Notes under the pieces: model-generated
The model's input: only the letters and a program-made list of their open reading frames with translations
Database searches by the model: none
What the model was told of the DNA's origin: nothing
Part shown: positions 17,569 to 27,624 of the stretch, one piece after another
Position numbering within the stretch: position 1 is the stretch's first letter
Layout: every line of letters begins with the position of its first letter
Source of the DNA: JBJMQS01 sp045802605
Lineage (GTDB): Bacteria > Planctomycetota > Planctomycetia > Gemmatales > Gemmataceae
Length of the DNA: 64,000 nucleotides
Assembly: GCA_045802605.1 (NCBI GenBank)
Contig: JBJMQS010000030.1
Span: 252,204 to 316,203 of the forward strand
Direction of reading: 5' to 3'
Translations under genes and position numbers: made by a program

Positions 17569-18255
17569 TCATGCTTTTCGTTCGATCAAACCGTCGCGGA
17601 TACGGATGGTGCGTCTGGCGTGATTAGCGACCTCGGCATCGTGGGTCACCAGGATGATGGTGATTCCTTCGGATTCATTGAGTTGCCGAAATAATTCGAG
17701 GATCTCTGCGCTGGTGCGCGAATCGAGCGCGCCGGTGGGCTCATCGGCTAACAGCAATCGCGGATTGTTGATCAGCGAACGCGCGATGGCCACGCGCTGC
17801 TGCTGGCCACCGGAGAGTTGCGAGGGCTCATGGTCCATCCGCTCGGCGAGCCCAACCTTATGCAACAAGGCGGTTGCACGCTGAATCCATTCACGCTCGG
17901 GCAATTCTTCGGGCGTGTAAGAGAGCGGCATCATCACGTTTTCGAGTGCACTGGTGCGCGGCAACAAATTGAAATTCTGAAACACGAAGCCGATTTTGGT
18001 GTTGCGAATTCGTGCCCGCTGGTCCGACGTAAGATGCTCGATTGACTCGTTGTCGAGCGTGTACCTACCAGAACTTGGTCGATCGAGACAACCGAGGATG
18101 TTCATCAACGTCGACTTGCCGGAGCCGGACGCGCCCATGAGGGCGACCATCTCGCCGTTCTCGATCGCTAGCGAAATCCCTTTGAGAACCGGGACGTCCA
18201 CCTCGCCGAGGTGGTAGGTCTTGGTGATTTCGTCTAATGCCAAAAGCGCCATCAT
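17569..18255 (-). CDS. ABC transporter ATPase (MacB/LolD family)
   Basis: 228 residues with all ATPase motifs: Walker A GASGSGKSTLMNILG, Q-loop FVFQNFNLLPR, signature LSGGQQQRVAIARSL, Walker B LLLADEPTGALD, and the switch histidine in LVTHD. The sequence falls in the LolD/MacB group that powers MacB-type permeases. The adaptor gene ends upstream, ten bases from this start, so the two are one operon. The matching permease is at 13927..15303, on the same strand but beyond a gene of opposite orientation. ATP hydrolysis would drive export or membrane extraction, not import. Confidence 0.95.
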   Translation of the reverse strand: MMALLALDEITKTYHLGEVDVPVLKGISLAIENGEMVALMGASGSGKSTLMNILGCLDRPSSGRYTLDNESIEHLTSDQRARIRNTKIGFVFQNFNLLPRTSALENVMMPLSYTPEELPEREWIQRATALLHKVGLAERMDHEPSQLSGGQQQRVAIARSLINNPRLLLADEPTGALDSRTSAEILELFRQLNESEGITIILVTHDAEVANHARRTIRIRDGLIERKA

Positions 18256-18264
18256 GCACCAAAA

Positions 18265-19581
18265 TCAGGATGACTTGCCGCCGAAGAGTTTGGGCGCGAA
18301 CGGGTTGCCTCCACCGCCACCGGCCGCGGCCGAGCGATTCTCGCCGATGATCACTTGCATTCCCTCGGTGACGCCCTCGCCACTGACTTCGGTCATGATG
18401 CCGTCGCTCGCGCCGACGCGGACGTGGATTGGCCGGAGGAATTTGCCGTCAAGCGTCCACAGTGTGCCGCGCTCGCCGCCGTCAGCGGGCCCGTCGGCCT
18501 TCGCTTTAGCCTTCGGACTGCCTTCCGCCCGCTCGCGCACATCGGGCGCGACTTGGCCCGACTGGGGGAAGAATCGCAAAGCCGCGGTCGGCACCCGCAG
18601 CACGTCATCACGGCGGCCCACTTCGAATTGCAAGTTAGCGGTGAGGTATGGGAGCAGCTTCTCGTCGGAATTGTCAGTGTTGACTTCGACTGTGTAAGTG
18701 ACGACATTCTGCGTCATCGCCGCATTCAGGCGAATCTTGCCAACTTCCCCGCGAAATACCCGGCCCGGGTAAGCATCGACCGTGAACGTCGCGGGCTGCC
18801 CTTGATGAATCTGCCCAATGTCCGCCTCGTTGACGGACACCCAGACTTGCAGGCGTTTCAAATCCTTCGCGATGAGGAACAGGCTGGGCGCGTTGAGACT
18901 CGACACGACCGTCTGGCCAACGTTCACTCGGCGATCAACGATCACGCCTTTCACCGGCGAACGGATCGTGCAGTAGCTCAGATTTCGTTCCGCCTTGCGC
19001 AGTACGGCTTCGGCCTGTGAGACCGCTCGCTGCGCTACGATGACCGCGGCCTCACCAACCGACAGGTTGGCCTTCGCCGATTCGTAATTGGCTTGAAACA
19101 TATCGTAATCTTGTTCGGTGATTGCGCCGGGTTGGCTCTTCAGTTGTTGAGCCCGCGCCCAATCGCGCTCGGCCTGGGTGAGCTTGGCGCGGAGTTGGTT
19201 CACATCGGCCTGGGAGCGCTGCAAGCTGGCTTTCGAGCCCTCGACTGTGGCCCGCGCCTGATCAACGTCCGAGACGTATAGCGAGTCGTCGATCTGGGCC
19301 AGCACGGTGCCTTCTTCAACCGGTGTGGTGTAGTCAACTGACTTCTTGGGATCGCGCGGATCGGTGCCGAGATTTTTAACTTGGCCGGCCACCTGGGCGC
19401 CGATATCGACAACCTCTTCGGGTTCGACGGTACCAGTCGCGCTGATCGTCATCACGATCGGTCCACGGTCCACCTTGGCCATTTTCCAGCTCGGCTGACT
19501 TTCATGCGCCTGCCGCCAGAAATAAGTGACACCGAGTGCCGCCAAGCCAAACATTACGGCAATTACAATCCAACGCGTCAT
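18265..19581 (-). CDS. Periplasmic adaptor protein (MacA/HlyD family)
   Basis: 438 residues. An N-terminal membrane anchor (WIVIAVMFGLAALGVTYFW) precedes a barrel-sandwich domain (GTVEPEEVVDIGAQVAGQV), a coiled-coil hairpin (about residues 110-210: KASLQRSQADVNQLRAKLTQ) and a second lipoyl half (CTIRSPVKGVIVDRRVNVGQ). A C-terminal Gly/Ala-rich stretch ends the protein. It is the adaptor that would join the MacB-type permease to an outer-membrane channel. It is the first gene of the operon with the ATPase. The export substrate is not evident. Confidence 0.92.
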   Translation of the reverse strand: MTRWIVIAVMFGLAALGVTYFWRQAHESQPSWKMAKVDRGPIVMTISATGTVEPEEVVDIGAQVAGQVKNLGTDPRDPKKSVDYTTPVEEGTVLAQIDDSLYVSDVDQARATVEGSKASLQRSQADVNQLRAKLTQAERDWARAQQLKSQPGAITEQDYDMFQANYESAKANLSVGEAAVIVAQRAVSQAEAVLRKAERNLSYCTIRSPVKGVIVDRRVNVGQTVVSSLNAPSLFLIAKDLKRLQVWVSVNEADIGQIHQGQPATFTVDAYPGRVFRGEVGKIRLNAAMTQNVVTYTVEVNTDNSDEKLLPYLTANLQFEVGRRDDVLRVPTAALRFFPQSGQVAPDVRERAEGSPKAKAKADGPADGGERGTLWTLDGKFLRPIHVRVGASDGIMTEVSGEGVTEGMQVIIGENRSAAAGGGGGNPFAPKLFGGKSS

Positions 19582-19666
19582 GAGAAATCACCCTGGGCCA
19601 CATACTGGAAACGCGTGCAACACGTAAGCTTGCACAAGACATACCCTGGGGGCTCAAAGTAGCGAA

Positions 19667-19900
19667 ATGCCACTCGATCTCGATGAGAATTGGGACGACG
19701 ATGCTGATCCGGACGATGAGGACGAGGCCACAGTCCCCTGTCCTTATTGTGGCGAGGAAATCCATGAGGATGCGCAGCGGTGCCCGGAATGCGGGCAGTA
19801 CATCTCGGCCGAGGACGCCCCGCCGGCCAGCAAACCGTGGTGGATTCTGATTGCCGCGATTTTGGCCCTGATAGGGATTTACCTGACATTCATCCGTTAA
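19667..19900 (+). CDS. Small zinc-ribbon membrane protein
   Basis: 77 residues. An acidic N-terminus (WDDDADPDDEDEAT) precedes a zinc ribbon with two CxxC pairs (PCPYCGEEIHEDAQRCPECG) and one C-terminal membrane helix (WWILIAAILALIGIYLTFI). Such small proteins are frequent in planctomycetes and have no known function. It is divergent from the MacA-like gene and ends about 80 bases before sucC on the same strand. Confidence 0.7.
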   Translation: MPLDLDENWDDDADPDDEDEATVPCPYCGEEIHEDAQRCPECGQYISAEDAPPASKPWWILIAAILALIGIYLTFIR

Positions 19901-19983
19901 TCGGCGCTGCCGCACGGGTTTTTTCGGCGGCCTGACTCCCCTATAACACTCGCAAGACTCTCCACGATTTTTGAGCGACACCG

Positions 19984-21177
<1,194 letters not shown>

Positions 21178-21230
21178 CCAAGAAACAAGACGCAAGAACC
21201 AAATAAGAACCAAAATCAGAAGAAAGAACC
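21178..21230. repeat. Left inverted repeat flanking the four-helix-bundle gene
   Basis: An A-rich arm beginning CCAAGAAACAAG and containing AGAACCAAATAAGAACCAAA. The reverse complement is present at 21624..21676 after the next gene, apart from a seven-base difference. The arm starts immediately after the sucC stop. Confidence 0.8.
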
Positions 21231-21245
21231 ATTAGGGGCGAGTTG

Positions 21246-21614
21246 ATGGAACCGTGCGCGACGAAGTTCGATTTGGAGGAGCGGACATATCAGTTCGCTC
21301 GCCGAGTCCGCACGTGGTGCAAGCTCCTTCCGCTGACAATTGGGAATATTGAAGACAGCCGCCAGTTGATTCGGTCATCTGGCTCAGTCGGCGCGAACTA
21401 TATCGAGGCCAATGAACCGCTCGGGACCAAGGATTTCCTCGTGCACATTAAGATGTGCCGGAAGGAATCTAAAGAATCACGCTACTGGTTGCGCCTCCTC
21501 GATCTGGAATCAAAACCAATGCTGGAGGAGGAGCGAGATGCCCTAATCCAGGAAGCGACCGAACTCTTGCTGATCTTCGCAGCAATTATCCAAAAGCGAA
21601 CCAATACCTCCTAA
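21246..21614 (+). CDS. Four-helix-bundle (S23/IVP-like) protein
   Basis: 122 residues from ATG 21246. The features FDLEERTYQFARRVRTWCK, SRQLIRSSGSVGANYIEANE and ESRYWLRLLD match the four-helix-bundle protein family first found in 23S rRNA intervening sequences (S23). A related fold is the Avd protein of diversity-generating retroelements, but no reverse transcriptase is present. It is inserted between sucC and sucD and bordered by inverted repeats (21178..21230 and 21624..21676), the same architecture as an rRNA intervening sequence. The molecular role is not established; a nucleic-acid-binding role is inference. Confidence 0.85.
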   Translation: MEPCATKFDLEERTYQFARRVRTWCKLLPLTIGNIEDSRQLIRSSGSVGANYIEANEPLGTKDFLVHIKMCRKESKESRYWLRLLDLESKPMLEEERDALIQEATELLLIFAAIIQKRTNTS

Positions 21615-21623
21615 GCTTCAGGT

Positions 21624-21676
21624 GTTTTGGTTCTTGCTTCTTGGTTTTGGTTCTTATTTGGTTCTTGTTTCTCGGA
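21624..21676. repeat. Right inverted repeat flanking the four-helix-bundle gene
   Basis: A T-rich arm (TTTGGTTCTTATTTGGTTCT within it), reverse complement of the arm at 21178..21230. It ends 22 bases before the sucD start. In RNA the two arms could pair and hold the inserted gene in a loop. Confidence 0.8.
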
Positions 21677-21698
21677 CCTTGATTCTTGGGAATTCTCC

Positions 21699-22577
<879 letters not shown>

Positions 22578-23303
22578 ATGGGGGAATCTCTCGTCGCAGC
22601 CGAGGCAATTGATCGCGATGGATTCGCGGTGCTTCGAGGTGTGTACGACGAGTACGAATTAGATCGCCTGACCGAAATCCTGACTTCCGCACTTCAACGC
22701 GAAATGGGCGAGGCCGTGCGCCGCAGTGAGGAAGGCCACGTTTTCGCCGCGCGAAATCTGCTTCAAATCTGGCCAGATTCCAGGGTCTGTTGGCGGCGTC
22801 CACGTATACTTGCTGCGCTCGCCGACGTACTTGGCGCCCATTTTGGACTCGTGCGAGGATTATTTTTTGATAAACCGCCGGGGCGAACGTGGTCCCTGCC
22901 CTGGCACAAAGACGTCACCATCGCCGTGCGCGACAACTCCATTGTTGGTCTGCATTTTTCGAAACCTACCCACAAATGTGGTGTCCCACATATCGAAGCA
23001 CCAATTATTGTTCTTAACCAAATGCTGACGCTACGCATTCATCTCGATCCAGCAACCAAAGAAAACGGCGCGCTCGTAGTGATCCCTGGCTCCCACAATC
23101 AAGGCAAGACCATGCGGGACGAACAGGCCGCAGTCACGGTTGAGGCCAACCGGGGCGATGTGCTACTGATCCGGCCACTTGTGAGTCATTGCAGCGCGAG
23201 TTCCGATCCAGCGACGACTCTTCACCGCAGAATTATTCACGTCGAGTTTGCTGCTGAACGGCAATTGCCGAATGGATATGAATGGTTCATATTTGAACGC
23301 TGA
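22578..23303 (+). CDS. Phytanoyl-CoA dioxygenase (PhyH) family protein
   Basis: 241 residues. Non-heme Fe(II)/2-oxoglutarate enzyme signs: WHKD in the middle gives the HxD pair, LLIRPLVSHCSAS gives the distal histidine, and HRRIIHVEF gives the arginine expected to bind 2-oxoglutarate. Members hydroxylate very different small molecules, so the substrate is open. It starts on the base after the sucD stop; 2-oxoglutarate and succinate link it loosely to that enzyme, which is only an association. The protein looks intact. Confidence 0.85.
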   Translation: MGESLVAAEAIDRDGFAVLRGVYDEYELDRLTEILTSALQREMGEAVRRSEEGHVFAARNLLQIWPDSRVCWRRPRILAALADVLGAHFGLVRGLFFDKPPGRTWSLPWHKDVTIAVRDNSIVGLHFSKPTHKCGVPHIEAPIIVLNQMLTLRIHLDPATKENGALVVIPGSHNQGKTMRDEQAAVTVEANRGDVLLIRPLVSHCSASSDPATTLHRRIIHVEFAAERQLPNGYEWFIFER

Positions 23304-23312
23304 TAAGCCACG

Positions 23313-23726
23313 TCAAGTGGTCCAATCCTCGACTGCCAGACCAGGGATTCTGACGAAGTCATTTACATTTCGAGTAACGATTGTTGCGTTAAATTCCATT
23401 GCGATTGCAGCGATGCGCAGATCATTCTTGCCAATTCCGCGATGGATCTTGCGAAGCGAAATGTAACGATGGATCGCGGGCTCGGAAAACGTGATGAGGT
23501 CAAAACTCGCTAAGAAACGAATTGCAATCGTCATCCGCTGATAAACGTGCGCCAATTCTGGCGGTTGCTTGGCTCGTCGCAGTCGCGTGTACCACCCTGT
23601 CAGTTGTTCTTCGACGCTTATCACAGCAACTGAAATATTTCTTGGTTGATTAGCAAGAATCTTCTGAACGAGAGCCACATGGCCAGTTTGGAAGAGAGTT
23701 AAGACATCCGTATCAAGGATATACAT
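23313..23726 (-). CDS. PIN-domain toxin (VapC-like)
   Basis: 137 residues. The N-terminal YILDTDVLTLF gives the first acidic residue of a PIN domain, SVEEQLTGW the second, and GKNDLRIAAIAMEFNATIVT the third and fourth region. VapC toxins are Mg-dependent endoribonucleases, commonly acting on tRNA or rRNA. The partner gene is two bases upstream on the same strand, forming a toxin-antitoxin pair. Convergent with the PhyH gene. Confidence 0.88.
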   Translation of the reverse strand: MYILDTDVLTLFQTGHVALVQKILANQPRNISVAVISVEEQLTGWYTRLRRAKQPPELAHVYQRMTIAIRFLASFDLITFSEPAIHRYISLRKIHRGIGKNDLRIAAIAMEFNATIVTRNVNDFVRIPGLAVEDWTT

Positions 23727-23728
23727 GG

Positions 23729-24031
23729 CTAAAGCACGTCGGGGTCTGCGTCCATTTTCCGTCGATTTTCAGCAATGATTTCAACGACCTCTTCAAAATA
23801 GTGGTCATCTTTGAACACGCCTGCGAAATCGGCGAATGGATGTGCTGGGCCAGCTTCTAAGGAGATGAGTTCGGCACCGGCTTGTCGGCGCGCGCGAAGT
23901 TGTTCCTGTAATTTCGCCAATACTTCCTCACGCGTCGCACCTTCGGCGCTCAGCGAAAATGGCTCGCCGCCGCACGATCGATATCCGTTTCCTGCAACCG
24001 GCTCAATCAGTATTGGAATTTGCACAATCAA
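23729..24031 (-). CDS. HicB-like antitoxin partner of the PIN toxin
   Basis: 100 residues. The N-terminus (IVQIPILIEPVAGNGYRSCG, then GATREEVLAKLQEQLRAR) resembles the partial RNase H-like fold of HicB. The C-terminus (FEEVVEIIAENRRKMDADPD) is a charged helix that could wrap the toxin. No clear DNA-binding domain is visible, so autoregulation is uncertain. The two-base gap to the PIN gene makes an operon near certain. The pairing of a HicB-like protein with a PIN toxin is a mixed type seen in some bacteria. Confidence 0.75.
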   Translation of the reverse strand: MIVQIPILIEPVAGNGYRSCGGEPFSLSAEGATREEVLAKLQEQLRARRQAGAELISLEAGPAHPFADFAGVFKDDHYFEEVVEIIAENRRKMDADPDVL

Positions 24032-24064
24032 CTCCGTCAGACCATTGACGGCATTATAGCTGAA

Positions 24065-24670
24065 TCACGATTCCGCGTGCACCAACTCACGGCTCGCTTG
24101 CGCTTCCTGGCTCGGCACTTTGCTGGGCCACAACGCTTGCAACAGCAGCAAGCATGCTCCTGCCACCAAACAGCAATCGGCAAAATTGAAGACGGGCCAT
24201 TCGATCCAATAGAAGTACAGGAAGTCGCGCACGCCGTGGAACACCACGCGGTCGAAGAGATTGCCGAGCGTGCCGCCGAGAATCAGTCCCAGCGCGGCCG
24301 TTAGTACCCGGTCACCGCGGGTGTGTTGGCGGAAACTCCAAACCAGAATCACGATCGCTGCGCCGAGGCTCACGAGCGCAAAGAAACTATTCGCACCGAT
24401 TTGGAATCCATTGCCGATTCCAAATAGCGCCCCCTGGTTCACGCGCGGCAACAAGGGTGCGTTGAACGCTTGCAGTGGCCCTCGCCAACCTGCTTCCACC
24501 GGATCGCCACGATATTGCGTAACGAACTTAAACCAGCCCGGCACCAGATCGTAAGCCTGCGCGCTTTGTGGCTCCAGCCATCGGAAGACGGCGTACTTGC
24601 TCGCCAGATCGATGGACAGGCCCAAGAGAGCCAGCGTCCAAAACAAGCCGCGGAATGATCGTTGTGTCAT
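24065..24670 (-). CDS. lspA: Lipoprotein signal peptidase (signal peptidase II)
   Basis: 201 residues from ATG 24670; a TTG ten codons earlier is possible. Hydrophobic helices include LFWTLALLGLSIDLASKYAV and FFALVSLGAAIVILVWSF. The active-site region is GGTLGNLFDRV, then VRDFLYF with the first catalytic aspartate and VFNFADCCLV with the second. It cleaves prolipoproteins at the lipobox cysteine in the inner membrane. A periplasmic insertion of about 35 residues after the first helix (PQSAQAYDLVPGWFKFVTQY onward) is longer than in E. coli. A lipoprotein gene is divergent at 24941. Confidence 0.92.
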   Translation of the reverse strand: MTQRSFRGLFWTLALLGLSIDLASKYAVFRWLEPQSAQAYDLVPGWFKFVTQYRGDPVEAGWRGPLQAFNAPLLPRVNQGALFGIGNGFQIGANSFFALVSLGAAIVILVWSFRQHTRGDRVLTAALGLILGGTLGNLFDRVVFHGVRDFLYFYWIEWPVFNFADCCLVAGACLLLLQALWPSKVPSQEAQASRELVHAES

Positions 24671-24940
24671 GCGTATTTTCACAGTTGCGACGGCGCTCAA
24701 CCCGTCATGGTCTTCGCACCTTCGCTATACCGCCGCCAAAGCGTGCAGACAAGGGCAACCGCGTGCCGATCAGGTAAATGGCGACGGTCAGGCAAGCGCT
24801 TGCGGAATTTGCAATTCCCCGCTCGGCATAGGGTTCGGGTTGCTCACTGGCGCGTCGGGACGTATTGATCCGAGCGGTCGAAATGGGAACGATGGGACCG
24901 TGGGTTCGATGCTACATCACCCGCGGAGGACCAAACGAGG

Positions 24941-26194
24941 ATGCGCCTCACCGCCACGCAAGCTGTGCCAGCTCAACGCCCCTGCAACAGGGATCGCGCG
25001 GCACGTCGTTGCGTGGCGGTGGCGCTTCTGGGGCTCGCCGTCGTCGGCTGTTCCAGTCCGTTCAAAAAGAAAGAGGCCAACAACCAGGGCCCGGTTCTCA
25101 ACGATCAGAGCCGGCCGTTCTGGAGTGAGAACACCGGCCGCGATCGCTCGCCGATCGCCAGCGTACCCACTTCGAACACCGGCCCGGCCGACGCCAACGC
25201 CACCGGCATTCTTGCCGGCCGTGTGATTGATAGCCGCGACCGCACGATCGGTGTCTCCTACGTGCAAATTCAACCGGCCGAGGAACGCTCCGGCCAAGCT
25301 CCCATCGACGTTGAAACCAGCCCTCAGGGCCACTTCACGGTTCGCGGTCTGGTCCCCGGCCAATCGTACCGCCTCACCGCACGCACTCGCCAAGACGGCA
25401 AAGTGGCAGTGGGCGAAGTCGTGGCACGCCCGCCGGATGCGAAACTGTTGATCTCTGTCAGCGACGACTTCGCGCCGGTGTCGGCCACGCTGCCGGCCCG
25501 TCCGCTGGAAAAGGCACAGGGTGTCGCACCGCTGTTGCGTAATCCCGCCCCCGCCGGTGAGCTTGGGCCGCCGCGTGCGACGAGTGGCGACTACTTCCCG
25601 CAAGCGCCCGTGGCCGAGAACTACGCGGCCACTAATTCGCAGGACACGCCGCGAGCCAACATCGCTCCGCCCGGTCTGCCGGGCACCCTGCCGCAACCTG
25701 CGTGGGAGCCCCAGCGCTCGAACGGCACCGTGCCAGAGTGCTTGGTCTCCGGCGGCCGCGTGTTGACGCTTCGCCTCAACGACTGCGATGGCCGAACGTG
25801 GGATTTCTCGCAGCATCGCGGCCGGTTGGTGCTGATCGATTTCTGGGGCAGTTGGTGCACGCCTTGTTTGAAAGCGATTCCGGAAATCGCGCAGTTGCAG
25901 CAACAGTACCGCACTCGCGGCTTGGAAGTAGTGGGCATCGCCTGCGAGAACGGCACCACGGCTGAGAACGTCAAGCAGGTGCGGGCCGTTCGCCGCCGCA
26001 TCTCAGCGATCAACTACCCGCTGTTGCTGTCCGGCGAGCCGACCGGGGATCCTGTGCGCGGGCAATTCAAGCCGACGGCTTATCCGTTTCTCGTGTTGCT
26101 CGACGGCGATGGCACGATCCTCTGGAAAGGCATCGGCGGCCCCGCCGTGGCCGAGGTCGAGCCGATCATCCGCTCCCGCTTAGGAAATCCGTAA
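24941..26194 (+). CDS. TlpA-like redoxin lipoprotein with carboxypeptidase-like domain
   Basis: 417 residues. A basic N-terminus and hydrophobic stretch end in LGLAVVGC, a lipobox with Cys at about residue 37. Residues about 88-160 form a carboxypeptidase regulatory-like beta sandwich (ILAGRVIDSRDRTIGVSYVQ), followed by a Pro-rich linker. From about 260 there is a thioredoxin-fold domain with the active-site pair in WGSWCTPCLKAIPEIAQL. It is probably an outer-membrane or periplasmic thiol oxidoreductase. GGAGG-like spacing before ATG 24941 is long, so a later GTG start is possible. Confidence 0.88.
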   Translation: MRLTATQAVPAQRPCNRDRAARRCVAVALLGLAVVGCSSPFKKKEANNQGPVLNDQSRPFWSENTGRDRSPIASVPTSNTGPADANATGILAGRVIDSRDRTIGVSYVQIQPAEERSGQAPIDVETSPQGHFTVRGLVPGQSYRLTARTRQDGKVAVGEVVARPPDAKLLISVSDDFAPVSATLPARPLEKAQGVAPLLRNPAPAGELGPPRATSGDYFPQAPVAENYAATNSQDTPRANIAPPGLPGTLPQPAWEPQRSNGTVPECLVSGGRVLTLRLNDCDGRTWDFSQHRGRLVLIDFWGSWCTPCLKAIPEIAQLQQQYRTRGLEVVGIACENGTTAENVKQVRAVRRRISAINYPLLLSGEPTGDPVRGQFKPTAYPFLVLLDGDGTILWKGIGGPAVAEVEPIIRSRLGNP

Positions 26195-26199
26195 GATAT

Positions 26200-26264
26200 T
26201 GAACCGCTGATCGCACAGGATCACAGAGAAAACACTCTGTGATCTTCGTGTTATGTGCGGTTCA
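26200..26264. repeat. Short dispersed palindromic repeat, copy 3
   Basis: TGAACCGCTGATCGCACAGG at the left, with GATCACAGAG/CTCTGTGATC inner arms and TGCGGTTCA at the right. It is a shorter, diverged relative of the copies at 4628 and 27537 and lies between two genes on the plus strand. Confidence 0.65.
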
Positions 26265-26280
26265 AAGTCTTTGGTGACCA

Positions 26281-27528
26281 ATGTCAGGATCTCAACCGCC
26301 CCCGCCTGATGAATGGCTCGTCTTCGATGCCAGCGGCAAGTTTCGCGCGGTGCGCGAACCAGAAAAACGCCGCGTTCCGCCGATGTTTTGGGTGCTCCTC
26401 GGGCTATTCTCCGCCAGCTATGGCGCGCTATTTGTCGTCGGCTTCGGCAGCTACTTCCAATGGGAATGGGCACAGCATGTCGCCTCGGCTGGCCTCAATG
26501 TGCTGCCCTTTGTCCCACTGATACTTTTGGGAACCCTGGGAAATCAGATACCGATCTGTCGGATTCTCACCGTTTGCTATTGGGTGCTTCTCGCAGTCCT
26601 AGGAGTTTTCCTTGTCGCCACAGTGTCGACACTGTCAGTCATCAACTGGGAAATGTATGACCAACTGCGAGCGGCTGGTCAATCAAGCCAAATATTGGAC
26701 GCCTTTCCCCCTGGCAGTTTGTCGCAAGTAAAAACGATAGTTTTTCTTTGTGTCGCGGCTGTGGCAGTGGGCTTAATGTGCTACACGTCTACGTTTCGCC
26801 AAATCGCCGCACGCTGGATACCGATTGATGCTGATTCGTTTGTTCACGCAGTCGCCCTTGCTACCGTTGTTGCCATGACGCTAGGTTTTTTTGTGCCTTT
26901 GCTCGTGCTCCGCGCGCCTCCGTTGTTAGCACTTGCGCCGCACATGCCGAAAAACGAAGAAGGATTGGTTGATCAATACTCTTTGTTGCTGTGGATGGTA
27001 CCAGTTGCGATTCTCGCGGCCGGTTTCCCTTTGGTGAGAAATTTCCACGCCACTCTACGCCGACTTGGATTGGTCAAGCCAACTTTCTTGCAGGTATTAT
27101 TTGCAATTTTCGCCACCGGTTTTCTGTTAGCTTTGATGCAAATTTTGTCGCGTGGAATTGCTATGCTTTGGCAATCATTCAACTGGCCTCAAACTGACGA
27201 AAAAGCATTTGAAGAGCTGCTAAAATTTGCGTTCTCAACGGCCGGTGCCATTGCCGTTGGCGTCACTGCTGGTGTCAGCGAAGAATTGGCATTTCGTGGT
27301 CTGTTGCAGCCTCGAATTGGCATCTTACTCTCAAATTTGCTTTTCACTTCTATCCATGCGTACCAATATCACTGGGATGGCCTCGTAAGTGTCTTCGTGA
27401 TTGGCCTCATTTTGGGCCGCATTAGAGAGCGAACAAATACGACTACGTCGGCCTTAATTCACGGCCTATATGATTTCGTATTAGTTCTCGGTGCTGTGTA
27501 CCAAGTGCCAGGCTTTACATCTCAATAA
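26281..27528 (+). CDS. CPBP-family intramembrane metalloprotease
   Basis: 415 residues with at least eight hydrophobic segments. The C-terminal CPBP (Abi) domain has the paired glutamates and arginine in VSEELAFRGLLQPRIG, the histidine in LFTSIHAYQYHWDG, and a last conserved histidine in TTTSALIHGLYDFVLV. These enzymes are related to the CAAX prenyl protease Rce1; bacterial members take part in peptide maturation or immunity to self-made bacteriocins. The substrate here is not known. Nothing next to it indicates a bacteriocin. Confidence 0.85.
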   Translation: MSGSQPPPPDEWLVFDASGKFRAVREPEKRRVPPMFWVLLGLFSASYGALFVVGFGSYFQWEWAQHVASAGLNVLPFVPLILLGTLGNQIPICRILTVCYWVLLAVLGVFLVATVSTLSVINWEMYDQLRAAGQSSQILDAFPPGSLSQVKTIVFLCVAAVAVGLMCYTSTFRQIAARWIPIDADSFVHAVALATVVAMTLGFFVPLLVLRAPPLLALAPHMPKNEEGLVDQYSLLLWMVPVAILAAGFPLVRNFHATLRRLGLVKPTFLQVLFAIFATGFLLALMQILSRGIAMLWQSFNWPQTDEKAFEELLKFAFSTAGAIAVGVTAGVSEELAFRGLLQPRIGILLSNLLFTSIHAYQYHWDGLVSVFVIGLILGRIRERTNTTTSALIHGLYDFVLVLGAVYQVPGFTSQ

Positions 27529-27536
27529 GAGAAGAG

Positions 27537-27621
27537 TTAACCGCAGAGAACGCTGAGAGCGCTGAGAATACCAAATTCATGTTTTGGTTTTCTCAGCGCT
27601 CTCTGCGTACTCTGCGGTTAA
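27537..27621. repeat. Dispersed palindromic repeat (ccgcagag family), copy 4
   Basis: TTAACCGCAGAG is the mirror image of CTCTGCGGTTAA at the right end; the middle has CTGAGA/TCTCAG and CCAAA/TTTGG pairs. It lies between convergent genes, nine bases after one stop and four before the other. Confidence 0.85.
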
Positions 27622-27624
27622 AAT

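Noticed and set aside
21246..21614. Diversity-generating retroelement with Avd
   Set aside because: The four-helix-bundle protein resembles Avd in fold, but there is no reverse transcriptase, template repeat or variable repeat nearby.
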